From the NCBI GenBank assembly GCA_000727475.1, contig KL647292.1, forward strand, positions 4,225,132 through 4,289,131: a stretch of DNA of 64,000 bases. The letters are read 5' to 3'. The DNA comes from Sarcocystis neurona (Eukaryota; Apicomplexa; Conoidasida; Eucoccidiorida; Sarcocystidae). The stretch's first letter is position 1; the number at the start of each line of letters is the position of its first letter. Below the pieces are notes generated by a model. That model did not search any database. It was not told the origin of the DNA and saw only the letters and a program-made list of their open reading frames with translations. This document shows, piece by piece, positions 1 through 12,492 of the stretch. The position numbers and the translations under genes are program-made.

Positions 1-108
1 CAGCAGCGCTGTAGGGTCTGGTATCTCGGCTTATTCGAATGGGATTTCTTTGTGCAGCGGCGTGGGCTGAGGAGGTGTCGTGGCGCGTGTGGACAACTGT
101 CCCCCCAG

Positions 109-262
109 CTTGCCTGACATCCATAGATTCGTGCGCCGTGCGGCGGCAGCAGCGCAAATACAACGGATGCTGAACCGAAAAGCTGAACTCTTTAAGTCTC
201 AGCACCCTGAAGAAAAGAAGTGTGCCGACACCGAACAGATTCACGAGAGCATCACGTGGTAG
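109..262 (+). CDS. Possible 3'-terminal exon of a gene entering from the left
   Basis: The frame ending in a stop at 260-262 encodes about 50 residues with an alanine run followed by a helical, charged stretch (QIQRMLNRKAELFKSQ). A pyrimidine-rich acceptor with AG at 107-108 precedes it and would place the exon start at 109 with one leading base. No ATG lies at the 5' end of this open stretch, so it can only be a downstream exon. I recognise no family. It is short enough to have arisen by chance; the charged, non-repetitive composition and the acceptor are the only support. Confidence 0.3.
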
Positions 263-1734
263 CAAGTGGTTGAGGAAACTCTGTAGCAGTAGAGCCGCGC
301 CTTGAAAAGCTGTCTTTAGAACTCTGAAACTGCGTGATGGTTTGAGAGACTTGTGCTGCTCGATATCTGCTAATACAGTGTTCGTGATATCCCTTAAGCT
401 TGTTGTGCGAGAGAAGCTGCACCTGACGCACTGACGCAACCTCCGCAGCAGCGACAACTTCATGTCTCGGCTGTCTGTCGCAGACGGCGAATGGGAGTCC
501 AAACCGCAGTTCGGTCAGTCGTAATTTGCGATATTGTTGATTGCGTGTGTTCGTCCACAAGTACGAAGATCGCGCCGCTGCTGTTCAGGCGCCCCGACGT
601 TACCACAATTATCACGTTACCACCGTAGGGCAGAACGAAGACATAGTCCGCACTGCGTGTGTCCGAAAAATGTGGCTCCTTTGTGTGTTTGCGTCGCGTC
701 TCCTCGGTCCCGATGTCGTAAGTGTCTGTGTTTCGGTGTGCAGCAACCGTGTGTTCGCCGTCTGCCGCTCGCTGTATACAGAGAACATCCGCTGCTTCCA
801 ACAAACGTGTGGCCACTTCACTCATGATTACATCGGCAAGGTGAAGAGTTTTTTTCGTTCCGTGTCACGTCCACACCATTGAAAGGACGGAGCGCAAACC
901 ACCAAAAAAACGGTGCCTCTGCAGTACGACTGTCCAGGTACCTTTCTATAAAAGTATTTGCAAAAGAGAGAGCAGAGAATGTGGCGACCTCCATCCTCCA
1001 GCAACATTGCGAGAATATCACCCAAACGCCTTTACGACGACAAGAAGGCGCTGCCACATTGTGTACCGCACGTAGGTGCTGTTTAAGTCATCCTGCCGCC
1101 CTTTTTGTGGCAAAACTTCTATTAGGATTGTTTTGAATTCCTAGCTCCTGTGTATATACGGTTGAATTTTCGCGCTAGTTACCAGCAGTGCATCTTTACG
1201 ATATACTACACGGAACTCTACCATTTGGCAGGGGAGCATGCCTGCTTAAATTCTTTACCGTAGCTTGCTGATTCTACTGGACGACTTATCACAGAGGTGG
1301 CGGAAAAATTGGCCGTCTGTACGTGTTGCGCATAATGTGACTCGTCGTTTCTACGTGGCTGTACCTCGGTGCGTCCTTGATTCAACGTGTTAGACGATCA
1401 AATGCGTTGCATATCCTTCCCCAAATCTCATCACAATCGGTTTAGGCGGACGGGGGGCTCTACGATGCATAAAAGTCCTCCGTTTTTTACGAAATGCATG
1501 GGCAATCTGAATATAGCAAGCGCCACTTTAAACTCAGTATGTAGTCGCAGCGACGTCCGCTAAAAGAGTGTGCCTTATATCTAATTGTCTACTAGTATAC
1601 ACAGTGTGAGGTACAACTCTTCGCGAATACCCATAACATTCGTACTTCCAAGTGAACAGCCGCTCTGTGCCATTTCTACGGGAGACGGGGAGGAGAAGCT
1701 GAAAGCAGCAGGAAGGAGCTTTGAAGGTAATGTG

Positions 1735-1820
1735 AGAGCGGAACGGACAACGGATACGGGCACGCTGGAAGCAGCGTCCAATGACATCGAACACAGGGTT
1801 AGAGCGGAACAGACAACGGC
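1735..1820. repeat. Imperfect direct repeat, 66-bp spacing
   Basis: A 20-bp motif beginning AGAGCGGAAC at 1735 recurs with one mismatch at 1801. The offset of 66 bp is a multiple of three, and one frame stays open across both copies. It could be a small tandem duplication or a decayed coding repeat. Confidence 0.5.
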
Positions 1821-4800
1821 TGCGGCGGCTAAACCCCTGTGGATTCACCTGTAGAGTTTTGGGCCCTGAATGTAGAGGGTATCAGAAACGGCACGTGGAA
1901 TGCAATGCGGGTGTACGCGAACGTACAAGATGCACACAAGGGTCAGCTGAAACGACAAAAAATCGAGACAGCCGAATCTCGGACATGTACTCCTTGGACC
2001 CGCAAGATTATAAGGCGATGCGGCTTCGAGCGGCCGAACGCACCACTGCTGATGTCACTGGCCGCTGATGGGCGTCAAGCTTGAATCGGGCAGATAGGCT
2101 TCACCAAAAAGACGCCGTTCGTACGAAACACTGGAATAGAAGCTGAGCCTGCTGCGCAGACATGAGGAACGAAGTGGTGTGTCTTGAAACGTTTGCAGCC
2201 TTGTGTGAACACCCAGAATGTACACAGTACTGCAGCAGGCTGCTTGCCGGAGACCAGGGAGAATATAGCTAGCACGTGAGTGACGGTTCTACTGCAAGAC
2301 ATGGGAGGAACGTGAGCGCGCGCAGAGTATCAGTCCACACTGCTCTGCAGAAGCACAGAGAGCTCGCTTCCTGAGGACATTCTTGCGAAACGCAGCAGAA
2401 AAAAAAAAAAAAAGTCATTGCTTCGAGAAGACAGCAACGATGGGCACCCTCAAATAGCGGGTGAGCAGTACCGAGGTCTTCTTTTTCGTGCACCGGCTCA
2501 CCATGTCTTACGGGCGCAACGTCGAAGGAGGGAGCTTCACAACTGAGAACCAGAAAGTGTCCGACGTCATGGGAGAGAATGCAAACAACGTATGGGTCGG
2601 TAGATGTCCGTATCCGGCTGAGCGCTGCGAAGAGTCTACGCGGGCAACCCGCCACAGGGAACCACGCCGCCGCAGAAGCTGTACGGGGGGGGGCTTGACA
2701 CGGTACCACTAACTGTCAGAAGATCATCGCGCTCCACAGAGACATACTTTCTAATGAGCAGCTTGATGAGATCATGAGCTCCTACACTGCATCCTTTTAT
2801 TGTCCGGCCACAGAACTTTTAGGCGGTCGTGCTTCCTGCGGGTATACTAGTGCGCTACCGACTGTAGTCGATCTTGAGCCGGAGCGGACTAGTGGAAGAC
2901 ACACCTGTCGATGCAGCCAGTACACAATCACCTTAGTGTCGGCTCCAACTGGCTGAGCCCGAAAATCAAGGTGTTACTTATGGACGTTCCCAAGTCAATT
3001 TGTGCATGTGGGTCACTTGTTCTCGCGCTCTTCGCCATAGGGCTACTGCGTTCGCAGCTGTGGTTGACGTCCCCAAAACTGTCTGGCTTGCACACAGCTG
3101 TGAGATTGAATGCTGTGGAGAAGAGGTAGATGACGAAAAAGTAAAATGTCTTCTACCGCAGCGCATGTAATGTTGTCACGGCAAGCGCCGACTGGAGTGC
3201 CCGAAATATCTGCGTGACATGTCCAACACATGAATACGGATACGGGTAAATCTGAAGGCCGAATGACTTGATTTCAAGTGGAGGCAACGTACTATGCCTT
3301 TTTCTGGAAGCATTTACCTCTGAATGTCGCGTTCATCTGATTTCTGTGTCCTAGGCGTTGTGCGGGCCAGCAAACTCGCACGTTATCCGTAAGGCGTAGG
3401 GGTCACGAACGCTCCCCCTTAGGCGGAACGTTTGAAGTTCTAGGCATTTCTCATGTGTGCACGCACAAGCGAATCCTCTAGTCATTCAAGCAGTTATATG
3501 TAGAGAATGGAGGAGGTGTAGGTGCACGTGAATATATCTTCCATGTATTTTTACTTTGCAAAAGGTGTGGAACTGCCATCATTAGCAGGGTGCAGAGTTT
3601 ATCCTCCTGTTAGAATACTACCGCGTACAACAGAAAGAGTATCACTGGATTATTTGCTTGTCATGCAGCACTCGACGCAGTTTAGTGGGTCCCATACGCA
3701 GCATGCATTAAGTGAGCACTTTTACGCCGTGTGGCACGGATATACACACCGTTACACCAAAGGTACTTCAGAGATCCTGCAACATTTGCGTTAGCGTGCC
3801 CTCACACTGAGGAGCTACACTGGTGTGTATCTAGAGGACCGCCGAACTCCTGCTAGTGCAAATGCGAGAGCGCGCTTGCCGCATCTTCGAAAATACGCAT
3901 GTGGGGAGTAACCTGCCTCGCTACCCGCTGGCTATTTCTTTGCAACCGAGAAAAAACTGTCCTACTTTGCGTTGTGAGACAAGCCTGCCTCCTCGTAGGC
4001 CCCTGAACTGGGTAGAAGATCGATGTTTTTCTCTAAGTGGCTTCCGACACGTTCTTGGCCGCATCCGACGGGGTCAGGAATACCAGTAGATCGTCTGACA
4101 CCACTGAACCCGTAGGGAACTAGATTGTCTCGATTCGATGGATCTATCGGAGCACGCCGACGTTCCCTAGTCTTGCTATGGAGGGTACTGAAGGCCCCAT
4201 TTGAGGAGACTTTAGCGATCAATGTTGTTTTGCGTTCTTGTCTGTTTTGAATAAATAGTCTACATCTTGTATCCAAACTCTGTCCTCTCCGCAGCGACAC
4301 CGGGTCGCCAGTCAAACTTGCAGGCATTACTGTCCACACAGACTCGTACTTACGACCGAGCCGTACAGAGGCCCGTACCACTTGAAGCTTTTGTGGTTCC
4401 GGCTGCTTGTGATCAAGAGGTTCTGATATGCGTGAGTTTGAGCTCCGTGTCAGCTTCCCGTTTCAACAGCGCGCTTACGGGGAGCAGAACCGCAGGGTCG
4501 AAATCCTGGTCGCACAAGCGAAAATAACAAACTACGAAAATCGACAACCCTCCGCAAGACCATTCTGAAAGTTGAGGGTCGGCGTGGAATCGTGGCAGCC
4601 TGGAAAAACTGGGTAGTGCCAGCTGCCGCATGCCAGACAGCGCTCACCATCAATCCTTACAGACATAGTACGGAAACGTCACCGCAACGGAAGACGCTGT
4701 CGCTTGACAGGAGCGTACCTACCTTCTTAGAGGCTGAACCATTATTGAAGCTGGCGGCTTCTAAATGCAGGCAGGGCTCTTGCGGTTACTCATTCAGCCA

Positions 4801-7042
4801 GATTCAGAAGAACAACTGAATCTCCCGTTGTAGTCCAGTTGCACGGAGATAAAAATTCCGTCCTCATCCCGCGCTTTGTCGTGTGTGAGGTGCTGGAATG
4901 CGACAAAATGTGTGCACTTCGCTCCAACTCACCCTTTCAGCATCTTCGAATTCCACACCGTCGCATCTGGGATGCGGGTTCACACTTGGGTTCAACAAGC
5001 GTACCTGCTTCCAGGGTCTTAGTGCTTGCTTGTGCGCATACCACAGGTTGCAGCTTTCAAAGCGGGGATGGCCTTAACACGACGGCAACGGACTCTAACA
5101 CAAACACGCGGTGTATTGTACCTCGCCCGAGACACATGTCTTTCGTTTGCGCCTTTACAACGAAAACAGAAATACTCGCTGTGTCTGACGCCCTACCCAC
5201 AGCGGACGCGCTTGTTCCGCGTTTGTGACCTCCGTTTCTGCTCTCACGCGCGACACCTGCAGATACGAATGCTCGCTCTGTCAACAGAAATCCACTCGGC
5301 GCCTACCGCTGTGACGGAGCGTGAACCCCCAGAGTCCAGTAGCAACGTCAGTCATCAAGTAAAGTCGTCTTGTCAACCCTGAGTCGTTTGGGTGTAATGA
5401 GCAGTATAATGCCTCTCAACAGTCTGCATCGTGGGAAAATTTGGCAAAGTGTGTTTATCCAGAGAAAGCATAAAATCCACTATGCGTATTTGTGTACTAT
5501 CCGTATGGTGTCTTCAGCGAATGTACGTTTACTGGGAGAGAAGAGAGCGAAATCTCTGAACTGCGTGTATTTTCAGCTAATTCCAGGGTACACGCCTTTC
5601 CATATCCCTTCAGGAGTCTGTATCTTTATGAACTTGTCTACAACTACAACAGCCCCTACAGACAGCACACACGAGCACGTGTGTCTCTTCTCTGCCACCG
5701 ACCACGTTGTTCGCAGTTCGTGCCGCAGTGGGGCGGCCGCTTTATCATTCGCAGCATCAGCTAAGTTGTCCAGGAGGTAGTGGTCCACGGCTGACGACTG
5801 TGATACGGTCCAAATTACGATCTGGAGGCCGCCTCTTTCTCTTCCTGTTGTACGGACGCCCAACTTCTTGGCGTCTACACGCGGATCGAGACTACTTCTC
5901 CGTTCGTTCCAGGAAAGGTTGTCTGGAGACAGATTGTCAAAGAAACGTGACAAGTGAGGGCTCCGCAGCAGCAGGAGCAACATAAGGATGCTGTTGTAGC
6001 TGCTGAGTGAAGTCGGTTTCTGCACGTCCAAAGAGAAAACAGTTTTACAACTTGGGGACCTCTTCGCTAGACTACCTTCAAGGAAGGCACGTGCCAAGAA
6101 GGCGTCGCGGATGCGCCTTTCGAAATACACACGCTGAGAAAGACAAAGTTGCCTGTCGTAGCCTTAGCACAGTTGAGTGGCTCACGAGGGCGTCAAACGC
6201 GCATGATCCAGGCAGGAAAGGCCACAGCTTTTGCAGCTGCGTCAGCCGTTTTACGTGACGGGGACGCTGGAAAGAAAGCAAGATTCCGCGCACTGCACTC
6301 CAGAGCAACGACTCATCATTCGGTATGGAAAAATAATTCCGTGTCCTTTTGAGGCTGTTCCGATATCATGATCATCTCCGTTGCCCTACGTGTCTTTGCT
6401 GGGGGATCCTATTAGCACTCGTGACAGGAAAAGAAGCAGCGCACCTTCTCTTCACAGTTATGCGAAACTAGGCCACACGCTGCACTAGAATTAGTCTCGA
6501 ACGTGCGTGAAGGAGCGGATACATCGTAGGTGGGATTTTGTGCCTTGAAGTCGAACTACGTAGGGTCCGTGAGACAAAATGGCATTGAACCATTCTAAGT
6601 ATCAGCCTTTGTCGAGGAAAAAGTGCAGCTTTATAAGAAGCCCCATTGTCTCCAGTGTTCAACCTGCGTATCAATGTACGTGCCGACGTCCTAATCTGTA
6701 GATCAGGATTACTACAGGACTCCTGATTTTGCTTCAGCACACGTGCCGCCAGAGAGCATCGCAGGCGCCGATGGCACAGGCGGTACAACCATTCGCGCAG
6801 CGAGTGCACCTCAATTGCGTACCTCATGTACGATTTGCTCGGAATGGCGTCAAATCATTACGTCTGTCAAAGAAAGCCATACAAACGTCAGGTCCTTGAG
6901 TGCGCGATGTCAAAAGCGTTCGATCTTGCCGGTACCACGTGGCGCGCTGCTTTTCTCGCCGTAACTTCCCGCCCAAACAGATGCAAACGCATACACGGGT
7001 ACTTCGACGGTGAGGGTGTAACGTTTCTTCTGCTATGTCAAA

Positions 7043-7207
7043 TGATACGCGCACACAACCCCATTGGTTCTTTATTCACCCCGTCACACTCGCATCTTGT
7101 ATGGTAGATTTGTCCTGCTGACGTGGCTCTCCCTTCTGATTCCGTATATGTTGAGTGATGCGCGCACACAGCCCCACTGATTTCCTATTCACACCGTCAC
7201 ACTCCCG
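7043..7207. repeat. Imperfect tandem duplication, about 113-bp period
   Basis: About 52 bp starting TGATACGCGCACACA at 7043 is repeated at 7156 (TGATGCGCGCACACA), with the matching core ending in CCGTCACACTC in both copies. The copies differ at scattered positions, so the duplication is not recent. It lies just downstream of the 3' end of the minus-strand gene at 7345-8703. Confidence 0.7.
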
Positions 7208-7344
7208 TTTTGCAGCATACATATATACCGTTGACATGGTGCCTCCTGCCAACTTCGGATAATTTTGTCGCAAGGTGAGTCTCCGTAATGTGTCCGCCCC
7301 CGCCCTTCGGAGACACAGCTATGGTCACCTCATTCTGGGTTTCT

Positions 7345-8703
7345 TTAGGCAGCGTTGCTCCCCCGAAGTATGGCTTCGATAAAGTTTGTGTCGTTGAGGA
7401 AGCTGTTGTAATGGGCAGGATCGCGAGCGCACGGTGGGCAGGTTCCTTGGTCTGAAAAGGGAGAAGGCGGGCTCTTCTCTCTTTTCAGTTTGTCATCCAC
7501 AGTATCCTGTGGAGGTTCATCATCTGAGGTAGAACATTGCTTTCCGAACATGTTTGTGCCGCCTCCATTTCCCGTCTCCTCTTCTACAGTATTGTCGCGG
7601 AGAAGCATTTCCGTGAAGTCTACCGTTCGGGTCCATCCGTCTTGCAAATCATCTTCTGCCGAATTAATTTTGTCTGCAGGGGAGCAACCTTGGTCAGCAC
7701 AAGTCGTCCTCTCATGCTCAAGTAGGAAGAACTCTGGTCCCCACGGTTGACCACCACCTGCATCTTCCCACTCAGTTCCATCCCAGTAAGTATCAATTCG
7801 CGAAATGCTTTCGTTAGTAGTCGGTGAAGATGCCCCCCTGACAGAGTGCGTTGGCGTGGTTGCTCCAGAAGTCGTCGAGAGTCTCGTGTCCTGGCGATGT
7901 CCGTTGCTCTCCTGCAGTCCACGTTTCAGGAGAGATTCTTCAGCTGTATATTCCACACCGTCGCGTACTTTTAGGCAAATGTCGAATCTCTGAACTGAAC
8001 TCAAACGTGTCACACAGCGTCGCTCTTCCTCAACGTGCTCAACGTCGTAAATGTTGGACAGACTTGTTTGCAGAACAACTTTTGATTCTAGCACAAACCG
8101 CACGCCATTAGTTTCTTCGTGACTCCATTTATGATCTTGTGATTCGATGTTCAGAAAGCTGCCAGCCTTTTCTGTTCCATAGAAGACATTGGGGTCTCGC
8201 GCACCTTCTGCACACGGTCGGAGCTTCGCTTCATTATCTTCAACACCATCGTTGAATAATTCCTCTATTTGATTGAGTAGTGCCTCTGCAGAGAGAGTCT
8301 CCGTCAAGGTCTCCTTCAGTTTCAGAGCCTGCACTTTTTGTTCTCCAACATTTGGTAGTCTCTCGTCCATTCTAGCAGGTTTCACGACTTCGTAGCTTTG
8401 CACTAGTCTCTCAGCCTGCACTTTCGCGCTGACCATCCCACGGCTACCATCAGGGTTAGCCATTTCTCTTGGTTCAGCACTTGGCTTAGGTTTCATGATA
8501 GTCTTCTCAGCGGCACGTTCGTAGTGGTCCCACAGAATGAAGAACTTTTTGAGTTGTTCAACAACGCCTGCGAATGCGATTTTCCATTGCCATCGCGCCT
8601 TCGGTCCGTTCTTTTTCGAACTCATCCAGACAATCGATGATGTCCTCTTTTCTTTGGCAGCACCTACCAGCACTGCCCGCCTTTGGGTCTCGCTTTCCTC
8701 CAT
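7345..8703 (-). CDS. Hypothetical 452-aa protein, single exon
   Basis: An uninterrupted frame of 452 codons starts at the ATG at 8703 and ends at TAA 7345-7347. The frame is open a further 16 codons upstream, but without an ATG. I recognise no family. The N-terminal third is basic and partly aromatic (QLKKFFILWDHYERAAEK). Residues of roughly 75-160 are helix-prone and charged, with KLKETLTETLSAEALLNQIE as an example. The second half is acidic and rich in Ser, Thr, Gly and Asp, so probably disordered, and it ends in FIEAILRGSNAA. I see no signal peptide or membrane segment and no alanine or glutamine runs, unlike other genes here. A chance frame of this length is unlikely. An upstream coding exon cannot be excluded. 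Confidence 0.6.
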   Translation of the reverse strand: MEESETQRRAVLVGAAKEKRTSSIVWMSSKKNGPKARWQWKIAFAGVVEQLKKFFILWDHYERAAEKTIMKPKPSAEPREMANPDGSRGMVSAKVQAERLVQSYEVVKPARMDERLPNVGEQKVQALKLKETLTETLSAEALLNQIEELFNDGVEDNEAKLRPCAEGARDPNVFYGTEKAGSFLNIESQDHKWSHEETNGVRFVLESKVVLQTSLSNIYDVEHVEEERRCVTRLSSVQRFDICLKVRDGVEYTAEESLLKRGLQESNGHRQDTRLSTTSGATTPTHSVRGASSPTTNESISRIDTYWDGTEWEDAGGGQPWGPEFFLLEHERTTCADQGCSPADKINSAEDDLQDGWTRTVDFTEMLLRDNTVEEETGNGGGTNMFGKQCSTSDDEPPQDTVDDKLKREKSPPSPFSDQGTCPPCARDPAHYNSFLNDTNFIEAILRGSNAA

Positions 8704-11700
8704 GAGTGCCCTACTCAGATAGACTCGTGCTTTCGTAGCTACGCCCAACAAGACCCAGTAACTCAGTAAATCAACTAAGGTGAGAGGGTGATAAAAAGCG
8801 CAGTCAGTGTCACAACGTGAGCGACCTCGTTCGCCCGTGCTTATGTTTCCGTTACGGATAGCAATATTCTACCGTGAACTACGTTGTTGACACCAAGTGT
8901 GTACTGTTACAAGAAGAAATAGATATACAGGGGAGGATCCCCCTGCCGGGTACCATCCTACTTCACTGCCCAGCGAAGCTGCTAGGCTAGCCGTCTGGGT
9001 ATTGCTTTAGTTGAAGTCAAATAACATATGAGTCCGAGCCCCTCTATGTACTGTAGCCGGTCGACTGCGGAGTGTTGCATCATCGAGCAGCTTGTTTCCT
9101 GTGACTTAGCAGAGGGCCTCACGAAGCTGCATCGCCCCGGCACTACGGCCACCGAAGTCACGTAGCGAGTGACTAGCTCAGCACATCAGTAAAAGAAAGC
9201 TGCAGCGAGATACTACTACGTGAGTCCATAGATTTTTGCGGCAAGAATATCTGATTACGATTCAGGATGGATGGGTGGTGGCAGGAGAGGGAACCTTAGC
9301 GGGCTCACCGCCAGCACACTTCACAGCGAAACACTTGAAGCCCGTATGTGTTCCCAGATTAGTAGCCCAGGGGGGTTAAGAATGTTGCGATGGGAACAAT
9401 TTGTTCAGTGGTGTAGAAATGTCGACAATGTGCCACGAAACGACATACGATTTCAGCAGTGTGCGTTGGTACAACAACTCTTGTGACCTATGTACAGTTC
9501 TCTCGTTGGTGGCTTTCACACGCTAGCTTGCGACGGGACGCAGCGGCGACCTGTGCTTGCCGTGAGACCCTGGAGGTGTTCTACCGGAGGCGCGATGCGA
9601 CGAACTGCTGTTTTTTTGAACAAGACCTCGCCAGGCTGCAAGCCACGGCTTTCAACAACGGTGCGCACGCTAGACAGCCTGCGCGGCTTGGTGTGCTCAA
9701 ATCACCCGCAGCGCACCGAAGGAAGAGTCGCTCGAAAAGGAGGTCGCATTTAGCTGTTTGCAGTCTCTAGCGCTTTCTGCTTTAAAAGATTCACCCCTCA
9801 AAACTGGCACGGGGGTGTGCTAGTGATACACATGACTATACTACCGTTACACGTGCTTGCTACTGGGCAAAGCTTTGCAGCCCACGTCATCGTGCAGCTG
9901 CTCCTCTGCCTACAGGTATTTGTCACTGAACACCAGATCTGTGGACGCAAATTCTTTGATATTACAGTAGTGCGGCAGCAGCCACCAGCCTCAGCCGTGG
10001 ACCTTCCGTAGTTCTCTTTGGTATGTAATCTACTTCAACCTTTGATCCGCGTCCTTCTTCATTAGTGCCTCCGCTGGCCGACCGCGTAATTTCACAATTT
10101 TAAGTGACGAAGTACACGTGGGACGTGTCTAACATCGGCAATAGGGTGGCGGTCTCGCGCAGCGCTAGCTCAGCAGTAACAGCGCTACAGTCATCGTCTG
10201 AGAGGACACCGGGTAGTGTGCGCCGGCCACACCCTCCCTATGAAGCCTCCACAGGTAAGGGCTCGGCGGAACCGTTGCTACTTGGTATGCGGCGACAACG
10301 TGATAATCCGGGCACAATAATCCGGATTTCAGGAGCCCTGTGTTTTGGAATCGCAGTCCCGCTAGAGCAGCTATACAGCGAAACAAGGACGCTCATGGAT
10401 AAACTTCACTCCCTGTGCGAAGGCCCACAAACGTCTAGTGATGCACGTGGTAAGATGCAGGGCAACAGGCCACCGCCGCTCAACAGGGTGAGCAGTCGGA
10501 TAAGCGTAAGGCGGGGGAGCAACGTGCCTGCATTTAGACAACAGTTAAATTTATAAATATGTATATATACACATATACAGGCACACGCATATATGTCCAT
10601 GCGCACCCAAAGGCAAGTCCACTATTCCAAAGCACACGACGACAGGCACCAAGGAAGCGTTTTCCGGCAACCACACAACAGCAGAATCAAGGTGGCATGT
10701 CCTCGTCTGTACTCGCTTGTTTGTCCCCTAAACACAATCACTCAAACAGGACCAGTTTTGCAGAGAGGAACCGGCACACTCGAGGAACTATTTTACCATG
10801 CCAGCAGAAGACAGTGTGTAGTACGTCACTTCCATGTATACAATTCCACGAAACGCTACACACGCAATGCTAATAACACATATTATGCATGTTCGGTTAA
10901 ACAGGGTGTTTCGTCAAGCAAGCAGATTCTGCTTCCACTCCTACAAATCGTTGCGTGAGTTTCGCACGAGCACCGCTGCAGAACGACGGCCTCATATGCA
11001 GGTCGTTATAACTGAGGCAAGTGAATGGCATGCGACCGTTTTAGCGCAGTGAGAACTCCAGGCACAAGATGAGCATCCACGAGTATTCAGCTTTGAAAAG
11101 GCGAAGGTGTTTTCAGATATGAAAAATGGAGCCCTAGGTTGGATACGACGCGAGTCATTTTGTATGCGGGTGTACGCGTATGGCATCAAAAGGAGTTAAA
11201 GCGTGAGAGGGGCACATTCTGGCATGTACACTCAGTAGTTACATATCTCCTCAAGAGCTATCCACCGCTTTTGGGTACACCTGGAAAGCCTCACGATTAG
11301 CCAGAGACGTACAGCGTCACATCCAGTCGAGCCGAGGATCGCGGGGCTTTTTGATATGTTTTATCCGAAACAACACGAACAAACATCTTGAACTCTGACA
11401 GACGTCTCATACTGTTGCAGCAAACGGATCACACAACCATAGATCTCACTGTTTCGTGGAGCGCAAGAACCGTTCAAGCGTATTGACAGCCACCATAACG
11501 AAGTTTTTGTTGTTCGTCAAAATTTCCAGATTTGGATCTGCGCTCGTGCTCCAGTCCACTACAAGGCCGTGTGGTTGTAGGCGGTTACCACGTATCGCAC
11601 GAAGAACCCGCTTGAAAGATGTACTCTCTGGAACTTAACAGATTCATTTTCGTGCCGAGAAAAGCAGCAACTCTACTAACAACATAGTCGTGCCTTTCTC

Positions 11701-12492
11701 GGTAGTCCTCGCAAGGCGAATACATTACCAGGGAAAACCCAGCTATCGCGTGGATGCCCTCGCTGAATGGAACTTCTACATGGAGACGGCGTCTTCCAGA
11801 AGGACCACCTCCATCAAAGGTTTCTAGAATACGCGTAAACTTACATACCTCAGAACAACATTGGCGCAGGGGACAACCGCACTAGACGGCATAGTCGCTT
11901 CTCAGGCCTCATTTCTAAAACAGGATCGCAGAAGATTTTTTCAGGCCTGCAACACTTCGGGATTTCGTAACATAACCGGCGTCGTACCCAGAACCGCATA
12001 GCCAGCTGCCAGCTTCTCGCCTTCGTTAATCTGTATTGCTACCAATCTCTCCACATCCGCTATCTTCTTGCACGGCTGACCGGCTATTCTTTTGTACCAC
12101 GTACAGCATACCGTGACACGCAGCATCCTCTTTTCACATTTCTACGTCAGCTTTCGAATGAAAAAGGAGGTCTCGCAGCCCCTGCCGTCTACGCACATCC
12201 TGCGCTCCGTCCTTGTACAGCCGGCCTTTCTACACGCGGATCCTCATTAGGTGCTCAAGGGTAGAAACGCGATCTAGTTTTCTTGAGACACACTGCAGCA
12301 TGTGAACGGTCGTACGACCCAGCACGAACCATTCGTGGGACCGCTGCTTTGAGCTGCTGTTCATGGCAGGAGGGAACGTAAAAGGTGCCGTCAAGAACAT
12401 GTGCCACCCCAGGAAGTGATAAAGACTGTAGAGAGAAGAGCAGGCTATAAGCAGCCTTGTGACGCGGACGACAATGCTAAGTGGAGTTGACC
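8704..12492. other. Stretch without a supported gene
   Basis: No convincing coding frame was found. The best candidate is a 150-codon plus-strand frame at 10104-10556, which lacks an ATG at its start and shows no domain. The DNA is not repetitive apart from a short TATA/CA run near 10550-10590. The right part lies downstream of the DUF2439 gene and may hold its 3' untranslated region. Confidence 0.45.

Larger units (their letters stand above)
263..7344. other. Stretch without a supported gene
   Basis: I find no frame here that combines an ATG, a credible length and recognisable protein character. The longest open frame is about 185 codons on the minus strand at 5573-6130. It has no ATG at its 5' end and no clear splice sites. 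There are two local tandem duplications (1735-1820 and 7043-7207) and an A-run at 2400-2413. Unlike 20-35 kb, this stretch has almost no CAG/CTG tracts. Confidence 0.5.

Noticed and set aside
5573..6130. 185-codon minus-strand open frame
   Set aside because: It has no ATG at its 5' end, no clear flanking splice sites and no recognisable domain; it is near the length expected by chance in 64 kb.
10104..10556. 150-codon plus-strand open frame
   Set aside because: It starts without an ATG, shows no domain and has ordinary chance composition.
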